Shown one piece after another: positions 26,248-34,854 of a stretch of DNA of 64,000 bases. The translations under genes and the position numbers were made by a program. Under the pieces are notes generated by a model. That model was not told where the DNA came from. It did no database searches and saw only the letters and a program-made list of their open reading frames with translations. The stretch is taken from the NCBI RefSeq assembly GCF_001654495.1, contig NZ_CP015849.1:2494501-2558500 (forward strand). Reading direction: 5' to 3'. Position 1 is the first letter of the stretch; each line of letters begins with the position of its first letter. The stretch is from Streptomyces sp. SAT1 (lineage in GTDB: Bacteria > Actinomycetota > Actinomycetes > Streptomycetales > Streptomycetaceae).

Positions 26248-26633
26248 CCCGCACCCACCCCGGGAGCATCCAGCTTCGGCGCCTTCAACGCAGCACGCTG
26301 CGCACGCGCCGCCATCTCCTCATCACCATTCAGATACGCCGTCGTCGCATCCACCACACCCTGCAACGACTTACCCGCCCGCGCCGCCACGAACTGCAGA
26401 TCCCTCGACGCATGCTCCGCCCACTGCGACAGAGCCAACGCCACCAGACCCCCCTGCCCCTTACCGTCCTTACCCCCACCACCGGAGTCCGCAGAGATCG
26501 TCCCCGCATACGTCGCCGCCGACGTCAAATGCTCCCCGAACGCCTTCCCGTACGTCTCCAGATGCGACGCCGACTCACCCGTCGTCCTCAACACACCCGA
26601 AATACCCTGCGGCTTCAGATCCCAGCCCGACAC
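26244..26633 (-). CDS. Small WXG100-like protein, candidate toxin secretion partner
   Basis: 129 residues from GTG 26633 (GGGGG six nt upstream); a TTG two codons earlier is less likely. Helical, without a signal peptide: [35 protein letters not shown], then a Gly/Lys linker ([14 protein letters not shown]) and a second helix with [38 protein letters not shown]. This helix-linker-helix plan is ESAT-6/WXG100-like, and such proteins commonly precede actinobacterial type VII effectors. Its stop overlaps the toxin start (ATGA), so it is translated with the toxin and may act as its chaperone. Confidence 0.75.
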   Translation of the reverse strand: MSGWDLKPQGISGVLRTTGESASHLETYGKAFGEHLTSAATYAGTISADSGGGGKDGKGQGGLVALALSQWAEHASRDLQFVAARAGKSLQGVVDATTAYLNGDEEMAARAQRAALKAPKLDAPGVGAG

Positions 26634-26686
26634 CGACAACCCCCGTACCCACCACGACCTACAGCAGACCCCACGAAACCGGCCCC

Positions 26687-27007
26687 TCAGCCGATGTTGT
26701 CCACCGCCGACTTCGCCTTCGCCAACGTCGACTGCGCCGTCGCGTCATTCTTCTCCAACGTCGACTTCACCAGCCCGATGATGTTCCGCACCTCCTGCGA
26801 CGCACGATTCCACCGCTGCTCCTTGCCGTGATACTCATCCGCCACACCATCAGCCGTGAAATCAGCCATCGCCGCCTTCACCTGACGATCACGCTGCCCG
26901 ATCACCTCCTCCAACCGCGCCACCACCGCCTGAAGACTCCCCTGCACATCCGACGACGCACCCGTGTCATACGAACGACGATCCGAACCCGAACCCGAAC
27001 CCGCCAT
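26687..27007 (-). CDS. ESAT-6-like WXG100 family protein
   Basis: 106 residues from ATG 27007; GTG 27010 is also possible. GGGGAG lies 9-10 nt upstream. After a Gly/Ser-rich start, two long amphipathic helices ([20 protein letters not shown] and [21 protein letters not shown]) flank a turn with EQRWNRAS, a degenerate WXG motif. Presumed secreted or chaperone partner in a type VII system, and dimer-forming with the neighbouring small proteins. Lies 54 bp before the next small gene and on the same strand as the toxin. Confidence 0.78.
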   Translation of the reverse strand: MAGSGSGSDRRSYDTGASSDVQGSLQAVVARLEEVIGQRDRQVKAAMADFTADGVADEYHGKEQRWNRASQEVRNIIGLVKSTLEKNDATAQSTLAKAKSAVDNIG

Positions 27008-27050
27008 CACACACCACTCCCCGTGAAACAGAAAAACAACAGAACAGACA

Positions 27051-27077
27051 ACACCAACGACACCAACGACACCAACG
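27051..27077. repeat. Three tandem ACACCAACG units
   Basis: A 9-bp unit repeated exactly three times in the gap between two WXG100-like genes. On the mRNA (minus strand) it reads CGTTGGTGT. No function is apparent; possibly a translational spacer. Confidence 0.8.
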
Positions 27078-27088
27078 ACCCCGACGGA

Positions 27089-27415
27089 TCAGCGGAACCG
27101 CGCCGCATCAAAATTCGCCGCACCCATGTGATGCCGCGCATTGTCACCCTGCTCCTGATCACCCGACGAGAACGCACCGTCCATCCCCGACTGACCACCC
27201 ACAATCGCCGACAACGACGCATTCAACTCACGCGCGATCCCGTCCGCCCGCCCCTTGAACTCATCGAACATCCGCCGCCCCGTACCGTTGAACTTCCCCT
27301 CCAACGGCTCCACCGCCTGCACCAACTGACGGATCAACGACCCCAGATCATCACTCGACCCACGCGAATCACGCGTCAACGTCGACAACGTCTGCGTACC
27401 CATATCGAACTTCAC
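27089..27415 (-). CDS. WXG100 family protein, first gene of the toxin cassette
   Basis: 108 residues from GTG 27415 (GGGGGAGG about 10 nt upstream); ATG 27403 is an alternative. Helix-turn-helix hairpin: MGTQTLSTLTRDSRGSSDDLGSLIRQLVQAVEPLEGKFNG, then GTGRRMFDEFKGRADGIARELNASLSAIVGG. The Trp of WXG is replaced by a G-T-G-x-x-M-F turn. No signal peptide. Likely partner for ESX-type export together with the other two small proteins and the toxin downstream. Confidence 0.75.
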   Translation of the reverse strand: MKFDMGTQTLSTLTRDSRGSSDDLGSLIRQLVQAVEPLEGKFNGTGRRMFDEFKGRADGIARELNASLSAIVGGQSGMDGAFSSGDQEQGDNARHHMGAANFDAARFR

Positions 27416-27716
27416 GCCGAACTCGCCTCCCCCTGAAGCGGGTTGCACCGTCCTCGGTGAACAACCCTCCGTGAACGTCTTCGCCTCTCCATGTTCACAA
27501 CCGGCCATCGCCGTCGCAACCGTGTTGCGTCACAGGGCTGCCACAACCGGTGACCGTCACGGCGGAAGCGGCCGTTCACCGGCGTTCGCGCCGCGCCGCC
27601 CGCTGGTCACGGCACCCCGGCCCGTACGTCACGATCTGGTCACAGACTCTTGCCCCGCGCCGAGTAATCGATTCCAATCCCTCATGTAATCGATTCCACG
27701 AGGAGGTGGAACGGCG
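27416..27716. other. Divergent regulatory region, toxin cassette / ribose operon
   Basis: 301 bp between the first WXG100-like gene (minus) and the ribose regulator (plus). The right end holds two LacI-type operators (27665-27698) and the strong Shine-Dalgarno site AGGAGGTGG. The left end presumably carries the toxin cassette promoter; no clear -35/-10 pair was identified. Confidence 0.55.
27665..27698 (+). promoter_or_regulatory. Two LacI-family operators upstream of the ribose operon
   Basis: TAATCGATTCCA occurs at 27665-27676 and again at 27687-27698, 22 bp centre to centre. Each contains the palindrome AATCGATT. The copies lie 19-52 bp before the regulator's ATG, as expected for autorepression by RbsR. 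Confidence 0.75.
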
Positions 27717-28871
27717 ATGGCGAGCATCAAGGACGTCGCTGCCGAAGCGGGTGTCTCCGTGGCCACGGTCTCGCGCGTCCTGAACGAGCACCCGTCGGTC
27801 AGCGCCGAGGCGCGGGCCCGTGTGCGGGCCGCCGTCGAGGCGCTGGGCTACCGGCCGAACGCCGTCGCCCGGTCGCTGCGCACGGACCAGACCCGCACGC
27901 TCGGGCTGGTCATCAGCGACGTGCTCAACCCCTACTTCACCGAGCTGGCCCGCTCCGTCGAGGAGGAGGCCCGCGCACTCGGCTACAGCGTGATCATCGG
28001 GAACGCCGACGAGCGGCCCGACCTCCAGGACCACCACGTACGGACGCTGCTGGACCGCAGGATCGACGGGCTGCTGGTCTCCCCCACCGACGGCGGTTCG
28101 CCGCTGATGCTCCAGGCCGCGCGGGCGGGCACGCCCATGGTGTTCGTGGACCGGTGGATCAAGGGCGTGGACGTGCCGGTGGTCCGGGCGGACGGGCAGC
28201 AGGCGGTGCGTGATCTCGTCGCGCACCTGTGCGGGCTCGGCCACCGGCGGCTCGCGATCATCGCGGGCCCGGCGGCCACCACCACCGGCAGCGAGCGCGT
28301 GCGGGCCTTCCGGGACGCGCTGGCCGCGTACGGGCTCGACCTGCCCGACGCCTACACGGGGCAGGGCGACTTCCAGGCGGAGAGCGGGCGGCGGGTCACC
28401 GAGGGCTTCCTCGACCTGCCCGAACCGCCCGAGGTGATCTTCGCCGCCGACAATCTGATGGCGCTCGGCGCGCTGGACGCGATCCGCGCCCGCGGGCTGC
28501 GGGTGCCGGACGACATCGCGCTGGCCGCGTTCGACGACATCCCGTGGTTCGTGCACACCGATCCGCCGATCACCGCCATCGCCCAGCCCACCGGCGCGCT
28601 GGGGCGGGCCGCCGTACGGGCGCTGGTGGACCGGGTCGAGGGGCGCGGTCCGGAGTCGGTGACCCTGCCCGCCCGGCTCGTGGTGCGCCGCTCGTGCGGC
28701 GAGTCCCCCTCCTCCCCCTCCCCCGGCTCCCCCTCCTCCCCCGGCTTGCCCGGCTTCCCCGCCGAGCCGTCCGCTGCCGTGACCGTCGTCCCCGGCGTAC
28801 GGGAGCCCGCCGCCGGTGCCGGAGCCCTACCGGAGGACGAGTCCTTCGCAACGAACAGGAGCATGCCGTGA
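27717..28871 (+). CDS. rbsR: LacI-family transcriptional regulator of the ribose operon
   Basis: 384 residues. N-terminal LacI HTH and hinge (IKDVAAEAGVSVATVSRVLNEHPSVSAEARARVRAAVEALGYRPNAVARSLR), then a periplasmic-binding-like effector domain (LGLVISDVLNPYFTELARSVEEEA; DIALAAFDDIPWF). About 50 residues longer than usual: the C-terminus carries a Ser/Pro/Gly low-complexity tail from a CTCCCC-rich repeat. Its stop overlaps the rbsA GTG (GTGA), so it is cotranscribed with and coupled to the transporter. It likely binds the two operators in its own promoter and is released by ribose. Confidence 0.88.
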   Translation: MASIKDVAAEAGVSVATVSRVLNEHPSVSAEARARVRAAVEALGYRPNAVARSLRTDQTRTLGLVISDVLNPYFTELARSVEEEARALGYSVIIGNADERPDLQDHHVRTLLDRRIDGLLVSPTDGGSPLMLQAARAGTPMVFVDRWIKGVDVPVVRADGQQAVRDLVAHLCGLGHRRLAIIAGPAATTTGSERVRAFRDALAAYGLDLPDAYTGQGDFQAESGRRVTEGFLDLPEPPEVIFAADNLMALGALDAIRARGLRVPDDIALAAFDDIPWFVHTDPPITAIAQPTGALGRAAVRALVDRVEGRGPESVTLPARLVVRRSCGESPSSPSPGSPSSPGLPGFPAEPSAAVTVVPGVREPAAGAGALPEDESFATNRSMP

Positions 28872-30439
28872 GCGACCCGGACGAGTTGCTGCGCATCGAG
28901 GGCATCCGGAAGACCTTCCCGGGCGTGGTGGCGCTGGACAGCGTCGACTTCGACCTGCGCCGCGGCGAGGTGCACGTGCTGCTCGGTGAGAACGGCGCGG
29001 GCAAGAGCACGCTGATCAAGATGCTCTCCGGCGCCTACACCCCCGACGCGGGGCGGATCCTGGCCGGCGGCGAGGAGGTGCGCATCCACGGTGCGCAGGA
29101 CTCCGAGCGGCTCGGGATCGCCACCATCTACCAGGAGTTCAACCTGGTCCCCGACCTGACGGTCGCGGAGAACATCTTCCTGGGCCGCCAGCCGCGCCGC
29201 TTCGGGATCATCGACCGCAAGCGGATGGAGACGGAGGCCGCCGCCCTGCTCGACCGGGTGGGCGTCAAGGTGTCGCCCCGCGCGCGGGTGCGGGACCTGG
29301 GCATCGCCCGGCTCCAGATGGTCGAGATCGCCAAGGCGCTGAGCCTGGACGCGCGCGTGCTCATCATGGACGAGCCGACCGCCGTGCTGACCTCCGAGGA
29401 GGTCGAGAAGCTGTTCGCGATCGTGCGGGCGCTGCGCGCGGACGGCGTGGGCATCGTGTTCATCACGCACCACCTGGAGGAGATCGCCGCCCTGGGCGAC
29501 CGGGTCACGGTCATCCGGGACGGGCGCAGCGTGGGCCAGGTGCCCGCCTCGACGCCCGAGGACGAACTGGTCCGGCTCATGGTGGGCCGCTCCATCGAGC
29601 AGCAGTACCCGCGGGAGCGGGCCGAGCGCGGCGAGCCGCTGCTCACCGTGGACGGCCTCACCCGTGACGGCGTCTTCCACGACGTGGGCTTCGAGGTGCA
29701 CGCCGGTGAGGTGGTCGGCATCGCGGGGCTGGTCGGCGCGGGCCGTACGGAGGTCGTGCGGGCCGTGTTCGGCGCGGACCCGTACGACAAGGGGGACGTC
29801 CGGGTCGCGGGCGTGCGGCTGCGGCGGCACGACGTGAACGCGGCGATGGCCGCCGGGATCGGGCTGGTGCCCGAGGACCGCAAGGGCCAGGGCCTGGTCC
29901 TGGACGCCTCCGTGGCGGAGAACCTCGGTCTGGTGACCCTGCGCTCGACCTCGCGCGGCGGGCTCGTCGACCTCAAGGGGCAGCACCGGGCGGCCGAGCG
30001 GATCGCCGGGCAGCTCGGTGTGCGGATGGCCGGGCTCGGCCAGCATGTGCGGACGCTGTCCGGCGGCAACCAGCAGAAGGTCGTCATCGGCAAGTGGCTG
30101 CTCGCGGACACCAAGGTCCTCATCCTCGACGAGCCGACCCGGGGCATCGACGTCGGCGCCAAGGTCGAGATCTACCAGCTCATCAACGAACTGACCGCGG
30201 CCGGTGCCGCCGTCCTGATGATCTCCAGCGATCTGCCCGAGGTGCTCGGCATGAGCGACCGGGTGCTGGTGATGGCCCAGGGCCGGATCGCCGGGGAGCT
30301 CCCGGCCGACCGGGCCACGCAGGACGCCGTGATGGCGCTCGCCGTCGGTTCGCCCTCCTCGTCCGCCCCCGCGGGCCCCTCGAACCCCGCGACCCCTGTG
30401 AACGGAACGACCGAAGTGGAGGCCCCCCGTGGCCACTGA
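28868..30439 (+). CDS. rbsA: Ribose ABC transporter ATPase (two NBDs)
   Basis: 523 residues from GTG 28868 (AGGAG 7 nt upstream). Tandem sugar-ABC ATPase: NBD1 Walker A GENGAGKSTL and Walker B VLIMDEPTAVL; NBD2 has GLVGAGRTEVV (degenerate Walker A, typical of RbsA/XylG C-terminal halves), signature LSGGNQQKVVIGKW and LILDEPTRGIDVGAK. Energises uptake with the RbsC-RbsB fusion encoded next. The 3' end overlaps that gene by 11 nt. Confidence 0.95.
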   Translation: MSDPDELLRIEGIRKTFPGVVALDSVDFDLRRGEVHVLLGENGAGKSTLIKMLSGAYTPDAGRILAGGEEVRIHGAQDSERLGIATIYQEFNLVPDLTVAENIFLGRQPRRFGIIDRKRMETEAAALLDRVGVKVSPRARVRDLGIARLQMVEIAKALSLDARVLIMDEPTAVLTSEEVEKLFAIVRALRADGVGIVFITHHLEEIAALGDRVTVIRDGRSVGQVPASTPEDELVRLMVGRSIEQQYPRERAERGEPLLTVDGLTRDGVFHDVGFEVHAGEVVGIAGLVGAGRTEVVRAVFGADPYDKGDVRVAGVRLRRHDVNAAMAAGIGLVPEDRKGQGLVLDASVAENLGLVTLRSTSRGGLVDLKGQHRAAERIAGQLGVRMAGLGQHVRTLSGGNQQKVVIGKWLLADTKVLILDEPTRGIDVGAKVEIYQLINELTAAGAAVLMISSDLPEVLGMSDRVLVMAQGRIAGELPADRATQDAVMALAVGSPSSSAPAGPSNPATPVNGTTEVEAPRGH

Positions 30440-32378
30440 CACGCTCAAGAGCAAGGCGGGCGCGGGTGGCGCCTCCGGCCTGCGCCGGCTGCTCCTCGAC
30501 AACGGCGCGCTGACCGCGCTGATCGTCCTCGTCATCGCGCTGTCCGCGCTCTCCGGCGACTTCCTGACGACGGACAACCTGCTCAACATCGGCGTCCAGG
30601 CGGCGGTCACCGCCATCCTGGCCTTCGGTGTCACCTTCGTCATCGTCGCGGCGGGCATCGACCTGTCGGTGGGTTCGGTGGCGGCGCTCTCGGCGACCGT
30701 GCTGGCCTGGAGCGCCACCTCGCACGGGGTGCCGGTCGCCCTCGCGGTGGTCCTCGCCGTCGCCACGGGCATCGCGGCGGGCCTGGTCAACGGCTTCCTG
30801 ATCTCCTACGGCAAGCTGCCGCCGTTCATCGCGACGCTGGCCATGCTGTCGGTGGCGCGCGGTCTGTCACTGGTCATCTCGCAGGGCTCCCCGATCGCCC
30901 TGCCGGACTCGGTCTCGCACCTGGGCGACACGCTCGGCGGCTGGCTGCCGGTGCCGGTGCTGGTCATGGTCGTGATGGGGCTGATCACGGCGTTCGTGCT
31001 GGGACGTACGTACATCGGGCGTTCGATGTACGCGATCGGCGGCAACGAGGAGGCGGCCCGGCTCTCGGGGCTGCGCGTGAAGCGGCAGAAGCTCGCGATC
31101 TACGCCCTGTCCGGGCTGTTCGCCGCCGCCGCGGGCATCGTGCTCGCCGCCCGGCTGTCCTCCGCGCAGCCGCAGGCCGCCAACGGCTACGAGCTGGACG
31201 CGATCGCCGCGGTCGTCATCGGCGGCGCCTCGCTGGCGGGCGGCACCGGCAAGGCGTCCGGCACGCTGATCGGCGCGCTGATCCTCGCGGTGCTCAGGAA
31301 CGGCCTCAACCTGCTGTCGGTGTCCGCGTTCTGGCAGCAGGTCGTCATCGGTGTGGTGATCGCGCTGGCGGTGCTGCTGGACACGGTGCGCCGCAAGGCG
31401 GGGGCGACCCCGCAGGCCGCGGGCACGGGCAGCGGCGGCGGCAAGGGCAGGCAGGCGGCGACGTACGGGCTGGCGGCCGTGGTGACGGTGGCGCTGGTGG
31501 CGGCGACCTCGCTGCTGCACACCGGGTCCGCCTCGACCACGCCGAAGCTGGGTCTTTCGCTGTCCACGCTGAACAACCCGTTCTTCGTGCAGATCAAGTC
31601 GGGCGCCCAGGCCGAGGCGAAGAAGCTGGGCCTGGACCTGACGGTCACCGACGCGCAGAACGACGCCTCGCAGCAGGCCAACCAGCTCCAGAACTTCACC
31701 AGTTCCAGCCTGGGCGCGATCATCGTCAACCCGGTCGACTCGGACGCGGCCAGCAACTCCGTGAAGGCCGCGGGCAAGGCGGACATCCCGGTGATCGCCG
31801 TGGACCGCGGCGTCAACAACGCGAAGACGGCCGCGCTGGTCGCCTCCGACAACGTGGCCGGCGGCGAACTGGCCGCCAGGAGCATCGCCGGGAAGCTGGG
31901 CGGCCACGGGAAGATCGTGATCCTCCAGGGGCAGGCGGGCACCTCCGCCGCCCGTGAGCGCGCCGCCGGTTTCGCCCAGGGCCTCAAGGCGTACCCCGGT
32001 ATCCAGGTGCTCGCCCAGCAGCCCGCGGACTTCGACCGCACCAAGGGCCTCGACGTGATGTCGAACCTGCTCCAGGCCCACCCGGACGTGCAGGGCGTGA
32101 TCGCCGCCAACGACGAGATGGCGCTCGGCGCGGTCAAGGCGCTCGGCTCCAAGGCCGGTACGTCGGTGCAGGTGGTCGGCTTCGACGGCACCCCGGACGG
32201 GCTGACGGCCGTGAAGAACGGCACGCTGTACGCCTCCGTCGCGCAGCAGCCCAGCCAGCTCGGCCGGATTGCCGTGGACAACGCGCTCAAGGCGGTCCAG
32301 GGCAAGCAGGTCGCGCCGACGGTGAAGGTGCCGGTGAAGGTGGTAACGAAGGAGAACGTGGCCGGGTTCAGCGGCTGA
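30429..32378 (+). CDS. Ribose permease fused to ribose-binding protein (RbsC-RbsB)
   Basis: 649 residues from GTG 30429. Residues 1-330 are the RbsC permease (AITAILAFGVTFVIVAAGIDLSVGSVAALSA; NPGNEEA-type loop AIGGNEEAARLSGL). A glycine-rich linker and an extra membrane span (YGLAAVVTVALVAATSLL, about 345-362) lead to residues 370-649, a complete RbsB-like binding domain (LGLSLSTLNNPFFVQIKSGAQAEAKKLGLDL; AANDEMALGAVKALG; VVGFDGTPDGL). The receptor is thus tethered to its transporter outside the membrane instead of being a separate lipoprotein. No internal start or stop splits the two. The same architecture is, as I recall, annotated in S. coelicolor. Confidence 0.93.
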   Translation: MATDTLKSKAGAGGASGLRRLLLDNGALTALIVLVIALSALSGDFLTTDNLLNIGVQAAVTAILAFGVTFVIVAAGIDLSVGSVAALSATVLAWSATSHGVPVALAVVLAVATGIAAGLVNGFLISYGKLPPFIATLAMLSVARGLSLVISQGSPIALPDSVSHLGDTLGGWLPVPVLVMVVMGLITAFVLGRTYIGRSMYAIGGNEEAARLSGLRVKRQKLAIYALSGLFAAAAGIVLAARLSSAQPQAANGYELDAIAAVVIGGASLAGGTGKASGTLIGALILAVLRNGLNLLSVSAFWQQVVIGVVIALAVLLDTVRRKAGATPQAAGTGSGGGKGRQAATYGLAAVVTVALVAATSLLHTGSASTTPKLGLSLSTLNNPFFVQIKSGAQAEAKKLGLDLTVTDAQNDASQQANQLQNFTSSSLGAIIVNPVDSDAASNSVKAAGKADIPVIAVDRGVNNAKTAALVASDNVAGGELAARSIAGKLGGHGKIVILQGQAGTSAARERAAGFAQGLKAYPGIQVLAQQPADFDRTKGLDVMSNLLQAHPDVQGVIAANDEMALGAVKALGSKAGTSVQVVGFDGTPDGLTAVKNGTLYASVAQQPSQLGRIAVDNALKAVQGKQVAPTVKVPVKVVTKENVAGFSG

Positions 32379-32431
32379 CCGGTGACCGGCCCGTCCCCCG
32401 ATCTCTCATGGTCCTCAAGGAGACACAGCGC

Positions 32432-33364
32432 ATGTACGACTACGACCTGCTGGTCGTGGGGTCGGCCAACGCCGACCTGGTGATCGGCGTCGAGCGGCGG
32501 CCCGCGGCCGGGGAGACGGTGCTCGGCTCCGACCTGGCCGTCCACCCCGGCGGCAAGGGCGCCAACCAGGCGGTGGCCGCCGCCCGGCTCGGGGCCCGTA
32601 CGGCCCTGCTGGCGCGGGTCGGCGACGACGCGCACGGCCGGCTGCTGCTGGACTCGCTGCGGGCGGCCGGTGTCGACCCGGCGGGTGTGCTGGCCGGGGG
32701 CGCCCCGACCGGGGTCGCGCTGATCACGGTGGACCCTTCCGGGGACAACAGCATCGTGGTCTCGCCGGGCGCCAACGGCCGGCTGACCCCGGACGACGTC
32801 CGCGCCGCCGCCCCGCTCGTCGGGTCGGCCCGGGTGGTGTCCGCGCAGCTGGAGATCCCGCTGGAGTCGGTCGTGGAGGCCGTACGGCATCTCGCGCCGG
32901 ACAGCCGGTTCGTGCTGAACCCGTCGCCGCCGCGCCCGCTGCCGCAGGAACTGCTGGACGCCTGCGATCCGCTGATCGTCAACGAGCACGAGGCGAAGGT
33001 GATCCTGGGCGGGGACGGGGCGGGCGACGCCCCGGAGGACTGGGCGCGGGCGCTGCTCGCGCGCGGGCCGCGCTCGGTGGTGGTCACCCTCGGCGGCGAG
33101 GGCGCCCTGGTGGCGTCGGCGCAGGGGGTGTCCCGGGTGCCGTCGGTGCGGGTGGAGGCCGTGGACACGACGGGCGCGGGCGACGCCTTCACCGCGGCGC
33201 TGGCCTGGCGGCTCGGCGCGGGCGCCTCCCTGCCGGAGGCGGCGGCGTACGCGGCCCGGGTGGGCGCGGCGGCCGTGACCCGGCGGGGCGCGCAGGAGTC
33301 GTACCCGACGGCCGCCGAGGTCGACGCGCTCGGCCCCGCCGTCGCCCGGGGCGGCTCCCGGTGA
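32432..33364 (+). CDS. rbsK: Ribokinase
   Basis: 310 residues from ATG 32432 (AAGGAG at 32417-32422). Phosphorylates ribose to ribose 5-phosphate. PfkB-family signatures: LVVGSANADLV, HPGGKGANQAVAAARLG near the N-terminus, LNPSPPRPLP, VNEHEAKVILG, and the C-terminal DTTGAGDAFTAAL with the catalytic Asp. It lies 53 bp after the transporter gene and overlaps rbsD by 4 nt. Confidence 0.95.
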   Translation: MYDYDLLVVGSANADLVIGVERRPAAGETVLGSDLAVHPGGKGANQAVAAARLGARTALLARVGDDAHGRLLLDSLRAAGVDPAGVLAGGAPTGVALITVDPSGDNSIVVSPGANGRLTPDDVRAAAPLVGSARVVSAQLEIPLESVVEAVRHLAPDSRFVLNPSPPRPLPQELLDACDPLIVNEHEAKVILGGDGAGDAPEDWARALLARGPRSVVVTLGGEGALVASAQGVSRVPSVRVEAVDTTGAGDAFTAALAWRLGAGASLPEAAAYAARVGAAAVTRRGAQESYPTAAEVDALGPAVARGGSR

Positions 33365-33750
33365 AGAAGGCGGGCATCCTCAACCGGCATCTCGCCGGTG
33401 CGCTGGCCGAGCTGGGGCACACGGACGAGGTGCTGGTGTGCGACGCGGGCATGCCGATACCGGACGGGCCGCGCGTGGTCGACCTGGCGTTCCGCGCCGG
33501 GGTGCCGTCCTTCGCCGAGGTGCTGGACGGGCTGCTCGCGGAGCTGGTGGTGGAGGGCGCCACGGCGGCGGCCGAGTCACGCGGCGCCAATCCGGCGGCG
33601 TGGGCGCTGCTGGAGGGCCGCCTCCCCGGGCTCGTCCTGGTCCCGCACGAGCGGCTGAAGGAGCTGTCGGCGGGCGCGCGTCTGGTCGTACGGACCGGGG
33701 AGGCGCGGCCGTACGCCAACGTCCTGCTGCGCTGCGGGGTGTTCTTCTGA
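33361..33750 (+). CDS. rbsD: D-ribose pyranase
   Basis: 129 residues from GTG 33361, overlapping the rbsK stop by 4 nt. Interconverts pyranose and furanose ribose before phosphorylation. Typical RbsD sequence: MKKAGILNRHLAGALAELGHTDEVLVCDAGMPIP with the conserved His and Asp, and C-terminal RTGEARPYANVLLRCGVFF. Last gene of the ribose operon, followed by a strong hairpin. Confidence 0.95.
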   Translation: MKKAGILNRHLAGALAELGHTDEVLVCDAGMPIPDGPRVVDLAFRAGVPSFAEVLDGLLAELVVEGATAAAESRGANPAAWALLEGRLPGLVLVPHERLKELSAGARLVVRTGEARPYANVLLRCGVFF

Positions 33751-33793
33751 GGTGAGGCGGCGGTCCGGGAGCGGTACCCGCCCCGGACAGCTT

Positions 33794-33827
33794 CGAGGGG
33801 GCCCGGTCCGTCGACCCGGCCCCCTCG
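33794..33827 (+). terminator. Terminator of the ribose operon
   Basis: 10-bp perfect stem CGAGGGGGCC/GGCCCCCTCG, continued after one mismatch by GGTC/GACC around a 4-nt loop, 44 bp after the rbsD stop. A weak pyrimidine tract follows. Confidence 0.8.
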
Positions 33828-33999
33828 GCTCTTCCCCTCCTGCGCCGGAACCCGTGGCTCCCCCCGAGCCTCCCCGGGTCGCCCCGGGCCCCCTCCGGGG
33901 GTTCCGACGAGAGATACGACACGCCTCGGGCCGGAAGGGTTGCATCCGCGCGTGATTATTTTTTCCGCGGCCCGGACGGGGCCGGGGCCGGGGCCGGCG

Positions 34000-34854
34000 T
34001 CAGGACGCGCTGCCGCGCATCACGTGTTCCGTGAACCGCGCCGCCGTCTCCGCCAGTACCTCGCGGCCGTCGCGCGCCCACAGCTCCTCGTTGAAGAGTT
34101 CGACCTCGATGAAGCCGGTGTAGCCGGCCGCCTCGACGCGCCGCTTCCAGGCGCGCAGGTCGACGGAGCCGTCGCCGAGCTGCCCGCGCCCGTTGAGGAC
34201 GCCCGCGGGCAGCGGGGTGGTCCAGTCGGCGAGCTGGAAGGTGTGGATACGGCCGCCCGCGCCCGCGCGCGCGATCTGCTCGGGCGCCCGGTCGTCCCAC
34301 CAGATGTGGTACGTGTCCACGGCGACGCCGACCTGCCCGGCGGGGAAGCGTTCGGCGAGGTCCAGGGCCTGGGCGAGGGTGGAGACCACGCAGCGGTCGG
34401 CGGCGAACATGGGGTGCAGCGGCTCGACGGCGAGGCGTACGCCGCGTTCGGCCGCGTAGGGGCCGAGGACGGCGAGGGCGTCGGCGACGCGCTCGCGGGC
34501 GCCGTGCAGGTCCCGGTCCCCGGCGGGCAGGCCGCCGGAGACCAGGACCAGGGTGTCGGTGCCGAGCGCGGCGGCCTCGTCGATCGCGGCGTGGTTGTCG
34601 GCCAGCGCCCCGGCCCGCTCGACGGGGTCGGTCGCGGTCAGGAAGCCGCCCCGGCACAGGGTGGTGACGGTCAGCCCGGCGTCCCGGACCAGCTTGGCGG
34701 CGGCCTCCACGCCGTACTCGCGCACCGGTTCGCGCCACAGGCCGACGCCGGGCACGCCCAGCCGGGCGCAGGCGTCGGTGAGTTCGGGCAGGGAGAGCCC
34801 GCGGACCGTCATCTGGTTGACGGAGAAGCGGTCCAGGCCCAGGGCGGGGTTCAT
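34000..34854 (-). CDS. Sugar phosphate isomerase/epimerase-type TIM barrel
   Basis: 284 residues from ATG 34854 (ATGA overlap with the preceding gene). AP-endonuclease-2/xylose-isomerase-like barrel: FSVNQMTVRGLSLPELTDACARLGVPGVGLWRE, LAVEPLHPMFAADRCVVSTLAQALDLAE (metal Glu and His), VGVAVDTYHIWWD, IHTFQLADW, and YTGFIEVELFNEELW with the C-terminal Glu. Probably isomerises or epimerises the product of the two enzymes encoded upstream. Third gene of the operon. Confidence 0.85.
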   Translation of the reverse strand: MNPALGLDRFSVNQMTVRGLSLPELTDACARLGVPGVGLWREPVREYGVEAAAKLVRDAGLTVTTLCRGGFLTATDPVERAGALADNHAAIDEAAALGTDTLVLVSGGLPAGDRDLHGARERVADALAVLGPYAAERGVRLAVEPLHPMFAADRCVVSTLAQALDLAERFPAGQVGVAVDTYHIWWDDRAPEQIARAGAGGRIHTFQLADWTTPLPAGVLNGRGQLGDGSVDLRAWKRRVEAAGYTGFIEVELFNEELWARDGREVLAETAARFTEHVMRGSAS

